DNA of 54,139 nucleotides, from the NCBI RefSeq assembly GCF_030160635.1, contig NZ_BSOS01000009.1:1-54139 (forward strand), read 5' to 3'. Numbering within the stretch: the stretch's first letter is position 1; every line of letters starts with the position of its first letter. Origin of the DNA: Acidocella aquatica (GTDB taxonomy: Bacteria; Pseudomonadota; Alphaproteobacteria; Acetobacterales; Acetobacteraceae). The notes under the pieces were generated by a model that was not told where the DNA came from, ran no database searches, and saw only the letters and a program-made list of their open reading frames with translations. Below are positions 23,981 through 32,759 of the stretch, in pieces. Made by a program: the position numbers and the translations under genes.

Positions 23981-25800
23981 CAGAACGCCTCGCCAAAGCC
24001 GACATAGAGCGCGAAGGCGGCGCTGCCTGCCACGCGGGTGAAGGGAAAGGCGAGGTCCAGCCGGATCGGCCCGATGCTTGTATAATAGCGCACCCCCAGA
24101 CCCGCCCCGGCTCGCAGCGTGCCGGCAAACGGCCGGCTGCCGGTGTTCACCTGCCCGGCATCGATAAAGGGCACCAGGCCAAAACTCTTGCCCACCCGCT
24201 GACGGAACTCCAGGCTCACCGCGTCCATCGCCAAGCCACCCTCCGGGGCGTCATCGGGGAACAGCGGCCCGATTGTCTGATAGGTGTAGCCGCGCACCGT
24301 GCCGGAGCCGCCTGCGTAGAACCGCTGGTCCGGCGGCACCTGGAATATGGATGCACCCTCGATACTGCCGGCCTGGCCATGCAGCGCCACCACGCCGCGC
24401 CCGGCCGGCTCCACGGGAACATAAACCGCCACCGATGCCTGCCCTATGACAAACGGTTTGCCAGCGCCCGCCGTCGGCAGCGTCGGCGTCACCGTGACGC
24501 TGGCATTCATGCCCTGGGTAGGTTCCAGCAGATTATCGGCTGTGGAATAGATGAAGCTGACGGGCAATTGCGCCAGCGCGTAGTCACGGTTGACGCCCTG
24601 CTGGCGCACGGCCTCGGCGATGAATTGCGGCCCGTAGGTGAGGCTGAGATGCGCGCCGAGCGGGCGGGAGAGCGCAAGCCCGGCCAGCAGCGCCTTGCGG
24701 CTATAGGCGGTGAGGGATTCATTCAACGCCTCCAGCGAGACGCTAAGCATTTGCCCCCTGGCGGCAAAATCGGGCTTGGCGAAAACGGCCTTGAGGTCAT
24801 AGCCCGGCGCCCTGGTGCCGGTGGCGGCCAGTCCGTTTCCGGCGGCGGTAAACTTCAGGCGCTCGGCATGGGTGAAAACATCGCGGTCCTCCCAGGAGGT
24901 GCCCAGTGTCAGCCCGGTGTCGGTGGCGTAGAGCGCGCTCAGGGTCACGGCATGGCGTTTTTGCGGCACGACGCGGAAGGTCACCGGCACCGCGCCGTCC
25001 GCCGTGGCCTTGGCCGCGGGCAGCGGCGTGACGGAGGCGAAAACGCCCAGGCCCAGAAGCGAGTCCCGCGCCAGGGCGAGCGAGGTGTCAGAGAATGGCT
25101 GGCCAGGTTTCAGCGCGATATGCGCCCGCAGAAAATCAGGGTTGGTGCGGGTGAGCCCCTCGAAGCTGACCGGCCCGATGCTGACCCGCGGGCCGGGGGT
25201 CACGGTGTAGGTAACATCCAGCCGTTGCGTGGCCTGCTGCGCCACGGCCAGCGGCTGGCTTACCTCGGCAAAGGCATAGCCCGCATTGTGCAAGGCGGTG
25301 CGCAGCGCCGGGGTGACAGCCAGGATCGGCGCCGCCAGGGCTGGCTGGCCGGGCTGCACCATGGGTGGCGGGATGAAGCCGGGCGGCAGGCCGGGGGTTT
25401 GCACCTTGCCCAGCCGGAACACCGGGCCCTGATGCGGCGTTACCCGCACCGCCACGGTCTGATTGGCCGGCAACGTGTTCAACATGTCCAGCAGCGCCGG
25501 GTCGGCCAGCGCATCGCCGCCGATGGTGATCTCCACGTTCCCGCCATCATAGCCCAGGCTGTGCAGCACCACGGAGAATTGCCGCGCGTCCGCCCGCGCG
25601 CGGCCGATGAGCGCAAACGGCCCGGCGGGGAGTTTTTTCTGAACCGAGACAAGCGCTGAGGTCTGCCGCAACAGACTGTCCAGCGCGGGATCGCCGCTGG
25701 GGGTGAAGCTGACCGTATAGCTCACCGGATCGGCGGCGGATGCCGCCTGCCCGATGAAAACAGCCATGCCGGCCAACCAAAGAAGTTTGCAGCGCCGCAT
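23980..25800 (-). CDS. tamA: Outer-membrane protein TamA (Omp85 family)
   Basis: A 606-residue protein from the ATG at 25800 (MRRCKLLWLAGMAVFIGQAASAA), which begins with a clear signal peptide cut after ASA; longer in-frame extension to 26007 lacks that feature and overlaps the oxyR coding region. POTRA domains occupy about 30-260 and a 16-stranded Omp85 barrel follows, with DQRFYAGGSGTVRGYTYQ, the lid-lock motif region (xRGY), and the terminal strand ending in F. It pairs with the downstream TamB to insert or lipidate outer-membrane components. The neighbour upstream is oxyR, separated by 79 bp. Confidence 0.92.
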   Translation of the reverse strand: MRRCKLLWLAGMAVFIGQAASAADPVSYTVSFTPSGDPALDSLLRQTSALVSVQKKLPAGPFALIGRARADARQFSVVLHSLGYDGGNVEITIGGDALADPALLDMLNTLPANQTVAVRVTPHQGPVFRLGKVQTPGLPPGFIPPPMVQPGQPALAAPILAVTPALRTALHNAGYAFAEVSQPLAVAQQATQRLDVTYTVTPGPRVSIGPVSFEGLTRTNPDFLRAHIALKPGQPFSDTSLALARDSLLGLGVFASVTPLPAAKATADGAVPVTFRVVPQKRHAVTLSALYATDTGLTLGTSWEDRDVFTHAERLKFTAAGNGLAATGTRAPGYDLKAVFAKPDFAARGQMLSVSLEALNESLTAYSRKALLAGLALSRPLGAHLSLTYGPQFIAEAVRQQGVNRDYALAQLPVSFIYSTADNLLEPTQGMNASVTVTPTLPTAGAGKPFVIGQASVAVYVPVEPAGRGVVALHGQAGSIEGASIFQVPPDQRFYAGGSGTVRGYTYQTIGPLFPDDAPEGGLAMDAVSLEFRQRVGKSFGLVPFIDAGQVNTGSRPFAGTLRAGAGLGVRYYTSIGPIRLDLAFPFTRVAGSAAFALYVGFGEAF

Positions 25801-25879
25801 TGCGGGAGGTTGCCACGTCCACGCCCGCGGGCCAAGACGCGGCGGGATTACAGGGCAGCCATGCGCCGGGCCAAGGATT

Positions 25880-26779
25880 TCAGGCGCAGGCCGAAGCGAG
25901 CAATGGCGCAAGCGCCCGGTATTCGGCCGCATGCGGGCTGTTGGGGCGCCAGGCCAGCGATATGCTGCGCCAGCCGCCCGCTCCTTCCAGCCGCCGCAGC
26001 TCAACATCAGCGCCTTCGGTGATCCCCGCCAGCACCGCGAGGCGCGGCACCAGCGTCAGCCCCAGACCTCCGGCGACCATCTGGATGAGCGTGTGCAGCG
26101 AGGTCGCGGCGAACTCGGAGCTGCGCCCAACCCCCGCGCCGCAGGTGTTGAGCACCTGGTCGCGCAGACAATGCCCTTCCTCGAGCAGCAGAAACGGCTC
26201 CGCCGCCAGCGCGGCCACGGCCACGCTCTCACGCGCGGCCAGGGGGTGGCCCTTGGGCAGGGCGACCAGAAACTCGTCGCGCTGCACCGCCAGTGTCTCC
26301 GCCCCGCCGCAAGGGCAAGGCTCCGCCAGCACCAGCACGTCGAGATGCCCGCCCTCAAGCTGGTCGAGCAGCCGCTCGGTCTGGTCCTCCCGCAAAAAGA
26401 GTTTCAGCCCCGGATAGGCCTCGCGCAGCGCGGGCATGAAGCGGGGGAGCAGAAACGGGCCGATGGTGGGGATGATCCCCAGGCGCAGCGGCCCGGTCAT
26501 CGGGGCGCGCGCGGCGTCCGACGCTTCCGCCAGGGCCGCCAGCGCGCTCAGCGCCGTGCGGGCCTTGGCCACCAGCTCCAGCCCCAGCGGCGTGAACACC
26601 GCATGCTTGGTGGCGCTGCGGTCAAGGATCGCCGCATCGAGCTGGCGTTCCAGCGCCAGAATCCCGGCCGAGAGCGTGGACTGCGACACCGCGCAGGCCG
26701 CCGCCGCGCGGCTGAAATGCCCGGTCTCCGCCAGGGTGACCAGATAGCGCAGCTGCTGCGGCGTCGGCAGATAGACCAT
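25880..26779 (-). CDS. oxyR: Hydrogen-peroxide sensor OxyR (LysR family)
   Basis: A 299-residue LysR-type regulator. The N-terminal winged helix-turn-helix (residues 5-65, HFSRAAAACAVSQSTLSAGI) is followed by the effector domain. The segment EEGHCLRDQVLNTCGAG contains Cys204 and Cys213 nine residues apart, exactly the spacing of the redox pair C199/C208 of E. coli OxyR, so disulphide sensing of peroxide is likely. It lies 20 bp downstream of ahpF on the same strand, so peroxide genes and their regulator form one unit. Distinguished from ordinary LysR genes by that cysteine motif. Confidence 0.9.
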   Translation of the reverse strand: MVYLPTPQQLRYLVTLAETGHFSRAAAACAVSQSTLSAGILALERQLDAAILDRSATKHAVFTPLGLELVAKARTALSALAALAEASDAARAPMTGPLRLGIIPTIGPFLLPRFMPALREAYPGLKLFLREDQTERLLDQLEGGHLDVLVLAEPCPCGGAETLAVQRDEFLVALPKGHPLAARESVAVAALAAEPFLLLEEGHCLRDQVLNTCGAGVGRSSEFAATSLHTLIQMVAGGLGLTLVPRLAVLAGITEGADVELRRLEGAGGWRSISLAWRPNSPHAAEYRALAPLLASACA

Positions 26780-26799
26780 TGGTTCCCCCGGTCAGACTT

Positions 26800-28365
26800 T
26801 CACGCCGCGGGCGCGAGGCGGATGAGATAATCAAACGCCGAGAGCGCTGCCTTCGCCCCGTCGCCCGCCGCGATGACGATCTGCTTATAGGGCACTGTGG
26901 TGGCATCGCCGGCGGCGAACACCCCCGGCACCGAGGTCTCGCCGCGGGCGTCGATCTCGATCTCGCCGCGCGGGGAGAGCGCCACCGTGCCCTTCAGCCA
27001 TTCGGTGTTGGGAACCAGGCCGATCTGCACGAAGATGCCATCCAGATCGAGCCGGTGCATCGCCTCGCTCACGCGGTCCTTATAGCTCAGGCCGATGACC
27101 TTGCTGCCATCGCCATGAACCTCGGTGCTGAGCGCGGAGGTGATGACCGTTGCGTTGGCCAGGCTGGCCAGCTTGCGCTGCAACACCGCATCGGCGCGCA
27201 GCTGGGCATCGAACTCGATCAGGGTGACATGGGCCACAATCCCCGCCAGATCGATCGCCGCCTCCACCCCGGAGTTGCCGCCGCCAATCACCGCCACGCG
27301 CTTGCCCTTGAACAGCGGGCCGTCGCAATGCGGGCAATAGGCCACGCCCTTGTTGCGGTATTCATCCTCGCCCGGCACGTTCATCTGCCGCCAGCGTGCG
27401 CCCGGCGAAAGAATGAGCGATTTCGTCTGCAACGCCGCGCCGCTGGCCAGTTGCACGCTCATCAATCCGCCCGGCGCCGCCGCCGGGGTGATGCCGGTGG
27501 CGCGTTGCAGGTTGATGATGTCCACCCCGTAGCCGCGCACATGCTGCTCCAGCGCGGCGGCGAATTTCGGCCCTTCAGTATGCGGCACGGAGATGAAATT
27601 CTCGATCGCCATGGTGTCGAGCACCTGGCCGCCGAAACGCTCGGCCAGCAGGCCGGTGCGAATGCCCTTGCGCGCCGCATAGACCGCCGCCGCCGCACCC
27701 GCCGGGCCGCCGCCGAGGATCAACACGTCATACGCCGCGCGCGCCGCGATCGCCGCGGTTTCCCGCTCGGCCGCGCCGGTGTCGAGCTTGGCGAGAATTT
27801 CCTCCAGGGTGATCCGCCCCTGGCTGAACTCGGCGCCGTTCAACAGCACGGTGGGTACCGCCATCACCTTGCGCGCCTCGACCTCGGCCTGGAACAAGGC
27901 GCCGTCGATCGCGACATGGGTGATACGCGGGTTGATGACGCTGAGCAGGTTGAGCGCCTGCACCACATCCGGGCAAAGCTGGCAGGATTGCGAGAAATAC
28001 GTCTCGAAGTGATAATCGCCCGGCAATGCCTTGATCTGGGCGATGACCTCCGGGGTGATTTTTGGCGGATGGCCTCCCACCTGCAGCAGCGCCAGCACCA
28101 GGGATGTGAATTCATGGCCCATCGGCAGCCCGGCGAAGCGCACGCTCACATCGCTGCCCACGCGGTTGATCGCGAAGGAGGGGATACGCGCATCCTGCCC
28201 GTCGAGCTTCAGGGTGATCTTGTCCGATTGCGCCGCGACATCGCGCAGCAGGCCGAGCAGCTCCTGGGATTTGGCGCTGCCGTCAAGCGCCGCCACCAGC
28301 TCAATCGGCATTGTGACGCGCTCAAGATAGGCCTTCAACTGGCCTTTAAGGCTGTTGTCCAACAT
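26800..28365 (-). CDS. ahpF: Alkyl hydroperoxide reductase subunit F
   Basis: A 521-residue flavoprotein that passes electrons from NADH to AhpC. The N-terminal thioredoxin-like domains contain [11 protein letters not shown] (Cys128 and Cys131), the C-terminal part has FAD ([18 protein letters not shown]) and NADH ([17 protein letters not shown]) Rossmann motifs and the second redox pair [11 protein letters not shown]. Length and domain order are typical of AhpF rather than plain thioredoxin reductase. It is second in the ahpC-ahpF-oxyR group and is separated from ahpC by 131 bp with a strong hairpin. Confidence 0.95.
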   Translation of the reverse strand: MLDNSLKGQLKAYLERVTMPIELVAALDGSAKSQELLGLLRDVAAQSDKITLKLDGQDARIPSFAINRVGSDVSVRFAGLPMGHEFTSLVLALLQVGGHPPKITPEVIAQIKALPGDYHFETYFSQSCQLCPDVVQALNLLSVINPRITHVAIDGALFQAEVEARKVMAVPTVLLNGAEFSQGRITLEEILAKLDTGAAERETAAIAARAAYDVLILGGGPAGAAAAVYAARKGIRTGLLAERFGGQVLDTMAIENFISVPHTEGPKFAAALEQHVRGYGVDIINLQRATGITPAAAPGGLMSVQLASGAALQTKSLILSPGARWRQMNVPGEDEYRNKGVAYCPHCDGPLFKGKRVAVIGGGNSGVEAAIDLAGIVAHVTLIEFDAQLRADAVLQRKLASLANATVITSALSTEVHGDGSKVIGLSYKDRVSEAMHRLDLDGIFVQIGLVPNTEWLKGTVALSPRGEIEIDARGETSVPGVFAAGDATTVPYKQIVIAAGDGAKAALSAFDYLIRLAPAA

Positions 28366-28456
28366 AAAACCGCTCCAATGGGAAAATTCACGCCTCTACC
28401 CGCGGGGCCAGCGTATCTGGCGGGGTGGGGGAGGCTTATTTTGGGTCTTTAAGGGT

Positions 28457-28483
28457 CTCCACCGCCGCAAACCGGCGGTGGAG
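28457..28483. terminator. Hairpin between ahpC and ahpF
   Basis: CTCCACCGCCG (28457-28467) and CGGCGGTGGAG (28473-28483) form an 11-bp perfect stem with a CAAAC loop, 13 bp after the ahpC stop. On the transcribed (minus) strand no long T-run follows, so it is better read as an attenuator or mRNA-stabilising hairpin that keeps ahpF expression below ahpC. Confidence 0.5.
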
Positions 28484-28496
28484 ATTTGTCGGGTAT

Positions 28497-29060
28497 TTAG
28501 ATTTTGCCGACCAGGTCGAGCGAGGGCGCGAGGGTTGCATCACCCTCATGCCAATGCGCCGGGCAGACCTCGCCGGGGTGCGAGGCGACATATTGCGCGG
28601 CTTTCACCTTGCGCAGCAACTCGCTGGCATCGCGGCCGATGCCGCCGGCATTGATTTCAACGATTTGAATCTTGCCGTCCGGGTCGATCACGAAGGTGCC
28701 GCGGTCGGCCAGGCCGGCGTCCTCGATCAGCACTTCGAAATTACGGCAGATGGCGTGCGTCGGGTCGCCGACCATGAAGTAGTCGATCTTCTTCACGGCT
28801 TCGGAGGTGTCGTGCCAGGCCTTGTGGGAGAAATGCGTGTCGGTCGAAACCGCGTAAATCTCGACGCCCAGCTTCTTGAATTCGGCATAGTTGTTGGCGA
28901 GGTCTTCCAGCTCGGTCGGGCAGACAAAGGTGAAATCCGCCGGGTAGAAGAACACCACGGACCACTTGCCCTTGAGGTCGGCATCGCTCACCGGCACGAA
29001 TTTGCCGCTCTTGAATGCCTGGGCCGAGAACGGTTTGACGACGGTATTGATCAACGACAT
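28497..29060 (-). CDS. ahpC: Alkyl hydroperoxide reductase subunit C (peroxiredoxin)
   Basis: A 187-residue typical 2-Cys peroxiredoxin that reduces peroxides. The peroxidatic Cys47 sits in [13 protein letters not shown], the resolving Cys166 in PGEVCPAHW. The length matches AhpC exactly. It is the first gene of the group and the only one with an obvious long upstream region (29061-29224), which contains palindromic AATC/GATT sequences suitable for OxyR. It forms decamers reduced by AhpF. Confidence 0.96.
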   Translation of the reverse strand: MSLINTVVKPFSAQAFKSGKFVPVSDADLKGKWSVVFFYPADFTFVCPTELEDLANNYAEFKKLGVEIYAVSTDTHFSHKAWHDTSEAVKKIDYFMVGDPTHAICRNFEVLIEDAGLADRGTFVIDPDGKIQIVEINAGGIGRDASELLRKVKAAQYVASHPGEVCPAHWHEGDATLAPSLDLVGKI

Positions 29061-29112
29061 ATTTTTTTCGCTCCTGCGGATTGGTGTTAACGAGGGCTAT
29101 CTAAGCCCAATT

Positions 29113-29156
29113 CAATCATTTAGGAAATTGATTTTATTCGTCAACGCAATCGATTG
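29113..29156. promoter_or_regulatory. Candidate OxyR-binding and promoter region of ahpC
   Basis: Within an AT-rich stretch, ATCA (29115-29118) and TGAT (29129-29132) are separated by 10 bp, and CAATCGATTG (29147-29156) is a perfect 10-bp palindrome followed by GATTG. On the minus strand TTGACG (29139-29144) could be a -35 element. The location upstream of ahpC, near oxyR, fits an OxyR site; the match to the ATAG-N7-CTAT pattern is poor. Confidence 0.35.
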
Positions 29157-29224
29157 AAGCGATTGACGGCCCGGGTCAGGCAGACGCTACTGACCCTGGG
29201 CCTGAAGCGGAAGCTATGCCTTTG

Positions 29225-29545
29225 TCAGGTTTGTTGTTCGGGGGTGGTAACAACCATTCCGTCGAGCGCCGCGGTCAGCGTAATCTGGCACGATAGCCGC
29301 GAATTGCCGCGCACGCTGTTGGTGAAGCCCAGCATCGCCTGTTCGTCCTCCGCCGGGGCACCGGTTTTCGCGAACCATTCATCCGCAACATACACCTGGC
29401 ATGTGGCGCAGGCGCAGGCGCCCCCGCAATCGGCGCTGATGCCGTTCACGCCGTTATCCACCGCCGCGCGCATCAGGGAAACGCCGGGCTGGGCGTCCAC
29501 GATCTGGGATGCACCGCTATTGTCGACAAAAGTAATTTTCACCAT
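29225..29545 (-). CDS. [2Fe-2S] ferredoxin, partner of the P450
   Basis: A 106-residue adrenodoxin-type ferredoxin. Cluster ligands are Cys40, Cys46, Cys49 (CGGACACATC, CX5CX2C) and Cys86 (RLSCQI). The start at the ATG at 29545 gives the normal MVKITFVDNSG beginning; in-frame ATGs up to 29590 are possible but not needed. It lies 56 bp downstream of the CYP153-type gene on the same strand and should deliver electrons to it. A ferredoxin reductase is not in this window, so it must be shared with another system. Confidence 0.92.
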   Translation of the reverse strand: MVKITFVDNSGASQIVDAQPGVSLMRAAVDNGVNGISADCGGACACATCQVYVADEWFAKTGAPAEDEQAMLGFTNSVRGNSRLSCQITLTAALDGMVVTTPEQQT

Positions 29546-29601
29546 TTGCAATCCACTCATCATGTTTCTACGTCTGGAAATTTCCGGCACGGGCAGAGGG
29601 C

Positions 29602-30855
29602 TTAGCCGCGGATGCGTACCATCACCTCGGTATACCCGTTGATCTGGTTGGACATTGTGCGCACCGGCGGCTTGAGCATTTCAATGAATTCAAAACGATC
29701 CAGCATTTCCTCCCAGAGAATCCGCAACTGCAGCTTGGCGATGTTCATGCCCATGCACCGGTGGATACCAAAACCGAATGACAATTGCCGGCTGACATTG
29801 GGACGGTTGACATTCACGCTATCGCCGTCGGGGAACACCTCCTCATCGCGGTTGCCCGAGTAATACCACATCGCCACCTTGTCTCCCTTGCGGATCAGCT
29901 TGCCGCGCAGCTGGAAATCTTCCAGCGCGGTACGGCGCATATGCGGAATCGGGGTCTGCCAGCGGATGATCTCATCGACCATGGCGGGGATCAGCTTGCG
30001 GTCTTCGCGGACTTTGCGATATTCATCCGGGAACAGATTGATCGCGTTGATCGTGGCTGACATCGTGTTGCGCGTCGTATCGTTGCCGCCGACGATCAGC
30101 ACGAGGATTTGGCTGAGATAGTCAATTGGGGTCATGTTGCGCGTGTTGGGGTCATGCGCCAGCATCGACACCAGATCGAACTTTGGCGGCGCGTTGACGC
30201 GATCGTTCCATAATTTCATGAAATAATGCAGACATTCGGTCAGCTTCGCGATGCGGTTTTCATGGCCGATGAAGCCGTCCATGCCTTCGAGCGTCGCGGT
30301 AACGTCAGACCATTCACGGAGCAGATGCCGGTCCTCGACCGGGACGTCGAACAATGTGGCCAGCAGCAGCGTCGTCAGCTCGATTGAAACCAGATCGACC
30401 CAGTTGAACACCTGGTCCCGGGGCAGACTGTCAAGCACTTTTTTCGTGCGGGTGCGCACCAGGTCTTCCAGGCTGCGCAGGCTATCGGCGGAGACAATCG
30501 GCTGCACCGCGCGGCGGTATACGCCGTGGCGCGGCTCATCGAGCGCGATGAACGCGGAGATCACGAAATCCTTCACCGGGGGGATTGCCTGCGCGTCATC
30601 CAGCACAATGCCGCCATTTTCCCAGGAGGAGGAAAACACCTTGGGGTTGGTGTCCACCTTCATGATGTCCTCATGCTTGGTCACGGACCAGTAGGGACCG
30701 TTCTGGCTCTGCGCGCAGTAATGCACCGGGTCTTCCCGCCGCAACCGCGCAAACAGCGGCAGCACCTCGCCGGTGCGGAAGAGATGGTGCTGGGAAACAT
30801 CCAGCCGGTCGAGTGGTATATCCAAAAGTCCTGAATTCTGCATCACGGTGTCCAT
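29602..30855 (-). CDS. Cytochrome P450, CYP153-type alkane/fatty-acid terminal hydroxylase
   Basis: A 417-residue soluble class I P450. The haem loop FGFGIHRCMG carries Cys367, the I-helix has GGNDTTRN (256-263), the K-helix ExxR is E295/R298. The stretches EIIRWQTPIPHMRRTALED, KGDKVAMWYYSGNRDEE and LSFGFGIHRCMG-x-LQLRILWEEML are characteristic of CYP153, whose members hydroxylate the end of medium-chain alkanes, alcohols and fatty acids. The ferredoxin gene follows directly and a TetR gene is divergent, with palindromic operators in the shared intergenic region. The substrate is inferred from family; an altered preference cannot be excluded. Confidence 0.9.
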   Translation of the reverse strand: MDTVMQNSGLLDIPLDRLDVSQHHLFRTGEVLPLFARLRREDPVHYCAQSQNGPYWSVTKHEDIMKVDTNPKVFSSSWENGGIVLDDAQAIPPVKDFVISAFIALDEPRHGVYRRAVQPIVSADSLRSLEDLVRTRTKKVLDSLPRDQVFNWVDLVSIELTTLLLATLFDVPVEDRHLLREWSDVTATLEGMDGFIGHENRIAKLTECLHYFMKLWNDRVNAPPKFDLVSMLAHDPNTRNMTPIDYLSQILVLIVGGNDTTRNTMSATINAINLFPDEYRKVREDRKLIPAMVDEIIRWQTPIPHMRRTALEDFQLRGKLIRKGDKVAMWYYSGNRDEEVFPDGDSVNVNRPNVSRQLSFGFGIHRCMGMNIAKLQLRILWEEMLDRFEFIEMLKPPVRTMSNQINGYTEVMVRIRG

Positions 30856-30934
30856 GGTTGATCCCCCTTGCTTGTCACGCTCGGGCGGCCCGTGTTCCGG
30901 CCCAGCCCGCGTCCTTGCGCCTCAGGCAGCTCTA

Positions 30935-30970
30935 TTATATGAGCTTATGCTCACATAATACTCGTATTAT
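30935..30970. promoter_or_regulatory. Two overlapping palindromic operators between P450 and TetR genes
   Basis: First palindrome, 30935-30958: TTAT-A-TGAGC, TTAT spacer, GCTCA-C-ATAA (10 of 11 arm positions pair). Second, 30955-30970: ATAATAC-TC-GTATTAT, perfect 7-bp arms. Both lie in the AT-rich middle of the divergent gap and would overlap promoters of both genes. They are the best candidates for the TetR protein's operator. Confidence 0.65.
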
Positions 30971-30989
30971 TATTCCAGGATCACCGGCA

Positions 30990-31646
30990 ATGCCCGCCAC
31001 TGCCCTCTCCCCCCGTTTTGCCGCCCGCAAACGGCCCCGCCAGAAGCGCTCGCAAATTGTGGTAGACCGGATCATCACCACGGCGGCCTCCCTGTTTCAG
31101 CAGGATGGCTATGCCTATGTCAGCACGAACCGGATCGCCGAGACCGCCAATGTGAGCATCGGCTCGATTTACCAATATTTCGCGAACCGGGAATCGATTG
31201 CCCTGGCCATTTATGAAGCGGCCAGCTCGCGTGCCGCGCTGGCGGTGAAGCGTCAGGCCATTGAGCTGATGGGCCTGCCGCTCGAAGCCGCCATTCGCGC
31301 GCATATGCGTCTGCTTTTCGACGTCTCCGAGAAGGACCGCTACGCGCTGTTCCAGATTTTGAACGAGGTGCCCGAGCTGCGTGACGCGGCGCAGCCGATC
31401 TCCTTCGACCGGCTGATCCATCAGGCGCATTTTATGTTCATCCAGCAGCATTTCAGCACCGCCGACCCGCTCGCCATTTCCCGCAAGTGTTATTTTATTG
31501 AAAAGACGGTGATAAGCGCGGTCGGCCAGTATTTGGACGAGCATCCCGATTTTTTATCCCGCGAGGAGGCGATCGCCGAGGTCGCAGAGTTCGTTTACCG
31601 CTATGTAACAAGCCTGCAACCCGGCGGGTTCAGGATAAGCACCTGA
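30990..31646 (+). CDS. TetR-family regulator divergent from the P450
   Basis: A 218-residue TetR/AcrR protein from the ATG at 30990. The DNA-binding part is ITTAASLFQQDGYAYVSTNRIAETANVSIGSIYQYFANRE (about 22-60); the C-terminal ligand domain is of the TetR_C type found in alkane or fatty-acid regulators. It faces the CYP153 gene across 134 bp containing two palindromes, so it probably represses that operon and senses its substrate or product. It also lies 255 bp before the pigment cluster and could affect that instead. Upstream in-frame extension to 30813 would run through the operators and is unlikely. Confidence 0.88.
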   Translation: MPATALSPRFAARKRPRQKRSQIVVDRIITTAASLFQQDGYAYVSTNRIAETANVSIGSIYQYFANRESIALAIYEAASSRAALAVKRQAIELMGLPLEAAIRAHMRLLFDVSEKDRYALFQILNEVPELRDAAQPISFDRLIHQAHFMFIQQHFSTADPLAISRKCYFIEKTVISAVGQYLDEHPDFLSREEAIAEVAEFVYRYVTSLQPGGFRIST

Positions 31647-31901
31647 AATTACCCTATCCCGCGGCGCCCCTGGCGGAGGGCCGGACCGCAATTGATGCGG
31701 CGCGGCCATGATCCAGCCCTGTTCTGGTGAACCCCTGCAGGGCCCGGGCGAATCCCCGCGCGATCTGGCAGACAACCATAACGCTCTAACCACTTAATAA
31801 ATATAAATATTTTTCCCCTACACGGCCTTGCGGGTTAATTTCATTGTACACGCGCTTCGTTCTAACTTGACTGGACCAACCTCGCCGCCCCAGATAGCCG
31901 C

Positions 31902-32180
31902 ATGAAGGCCGACAACACGACTCAAACCCCCCAGGAAGCCGAACTTGCGCGCCTGCTCGTCGATACCCTCAACCTTGAGGCCGTTGCGAGCGAGATCGAC
32001 CCTGAGATGCCACTTTACGGCGAAGGCCTCGGGCTGGATTCGATCGACATGCTTGAGATTTCGCTCGTCGTGTCACAGCAGTTTGGTGTGAAGCTGCGTG
32101 CGGACGATAGGGACAACGTCAGGATATTCAGCTCGCTGCGTAGCCTCAATGCGTATATCCAAAGCCATCGAGAGCTTTAA
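31902..32180 (+). CDS. Acyl carrier protein of the aryl-polyene cluster
   Basis: A 92-residue acyl carrier protein; the phosphopantetheine serine is Ser47 in GLGLDSIDMLE. Helix II and surrounding acidic residues are normal for carriers of type II polyketide/fatty-acid systems, and the motif closely resembles ApeF/XanC-type carriers of aryl-polyene clusters. It is the first gene of the cluster and its stop is directly followed by the next ATG (32181). Only one carrier is seen here whereas many aryl-polyene clusters have two. No phosphopantetheinyl transferase gene is present in the window. Confidence 0.9.
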   Translation: MKADNTTQTPQEAELARLLVDTLNLEAVASEIDPEMPLYGEGLGLDSIDMLEISLVVSQQFGVKLRADDRDNVRIFSSLRSLNAYIQSHREL

Positions 32181-32759
32181 ATGCGTGCCTTGACCGCCGC
32201 CCGCACGCCTCTTTCGGCGGTAGTGGGCTTATGTATCGTTTCGCTATCGTTTCATATTGCCATCGTCGCGACAAACCATGTCCACCTCACATTGGCGCTG
32301 GGCTTCGGGGAATTGTTCAAGCTGGGCCTGATCACCTTCTCGGCGCTCACGCATTGGGGGCTTTATGGCAGCCTCCTGCTCACATTCGCACTGACACTGC
32401 GGCCGGGCCGCGAGGCCCTCATCACCGGCATGGCGCGCAGGCTGCAGGGGGATGTCTCCGGCGAATTGGCGCTTTACACGCGCCGCGTCACATTCGCCTG
32501 GTGCTGCTTTTTCGCGGCGCAGCTCACAATGTCGATCACCCTGTTTTGCTTTGCCCCGCTGGTCGTATGGTCGGTTTTCGTCAATATCCTCGATATCCCT
32601 TTGGTCGTGGCAATGTTTGCCGCCGAATACATGTGCCGGCTCCGCTGCCTGCGTAACCCGCCCCGGCATTCGCTCGCCATGATCCTGGACATGGTTGCCA
32701 ACTCCAGGCGGGATGTGGGCACATGGCCAGCTCTCTCCGATGCCGCGCGGCCGGACTGA
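32181..32759 (+). CDS. COG4648-type membrane protein of aryl-polyene cluster
   Basis: A 192-residue integral membrane protein with about four hydrophobic segments (near 12-30, 48-70, 103-125, 130-150). The patterns RPGREALITGMARRLQG, YTRRVTFAWCCFFAAQ and FVNILDIPLVVAMFAAEY are those of COG4648 proteins, which occur almost only in aryl-polyene clusters between the carrier and the ligase genes. The exact function is unknown; it is thought to be needed for the pathway at the inner membrane. It starts immediately after the ACP stop and overlaps the ligase gene. Confidence 0.8.
   Translation: MRALTAARTPLSAVVGLCIVSLSFHIAIVATNHVHLTLALGFGELFKLGLITFSALTHWGLYGSLLLTFALTLRPGREALITGMARRLQGDVSGELALYTRRVTFAWCCFFAAQLTMSITLFCFAPLVVWSVFVNILDIPLVVAMFAAEYMCRLRCLRNPPRHSLAMILDMVANSRRDVGTWPALSDAARPD

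Noticed and set aside
26779-28452. 557-codon plus-strand frame opposite ahpF
   Set aside because: Arg/His/Ala-rich antisense shadow of ahpF, which has clear CxxC and Rossmann motifs.
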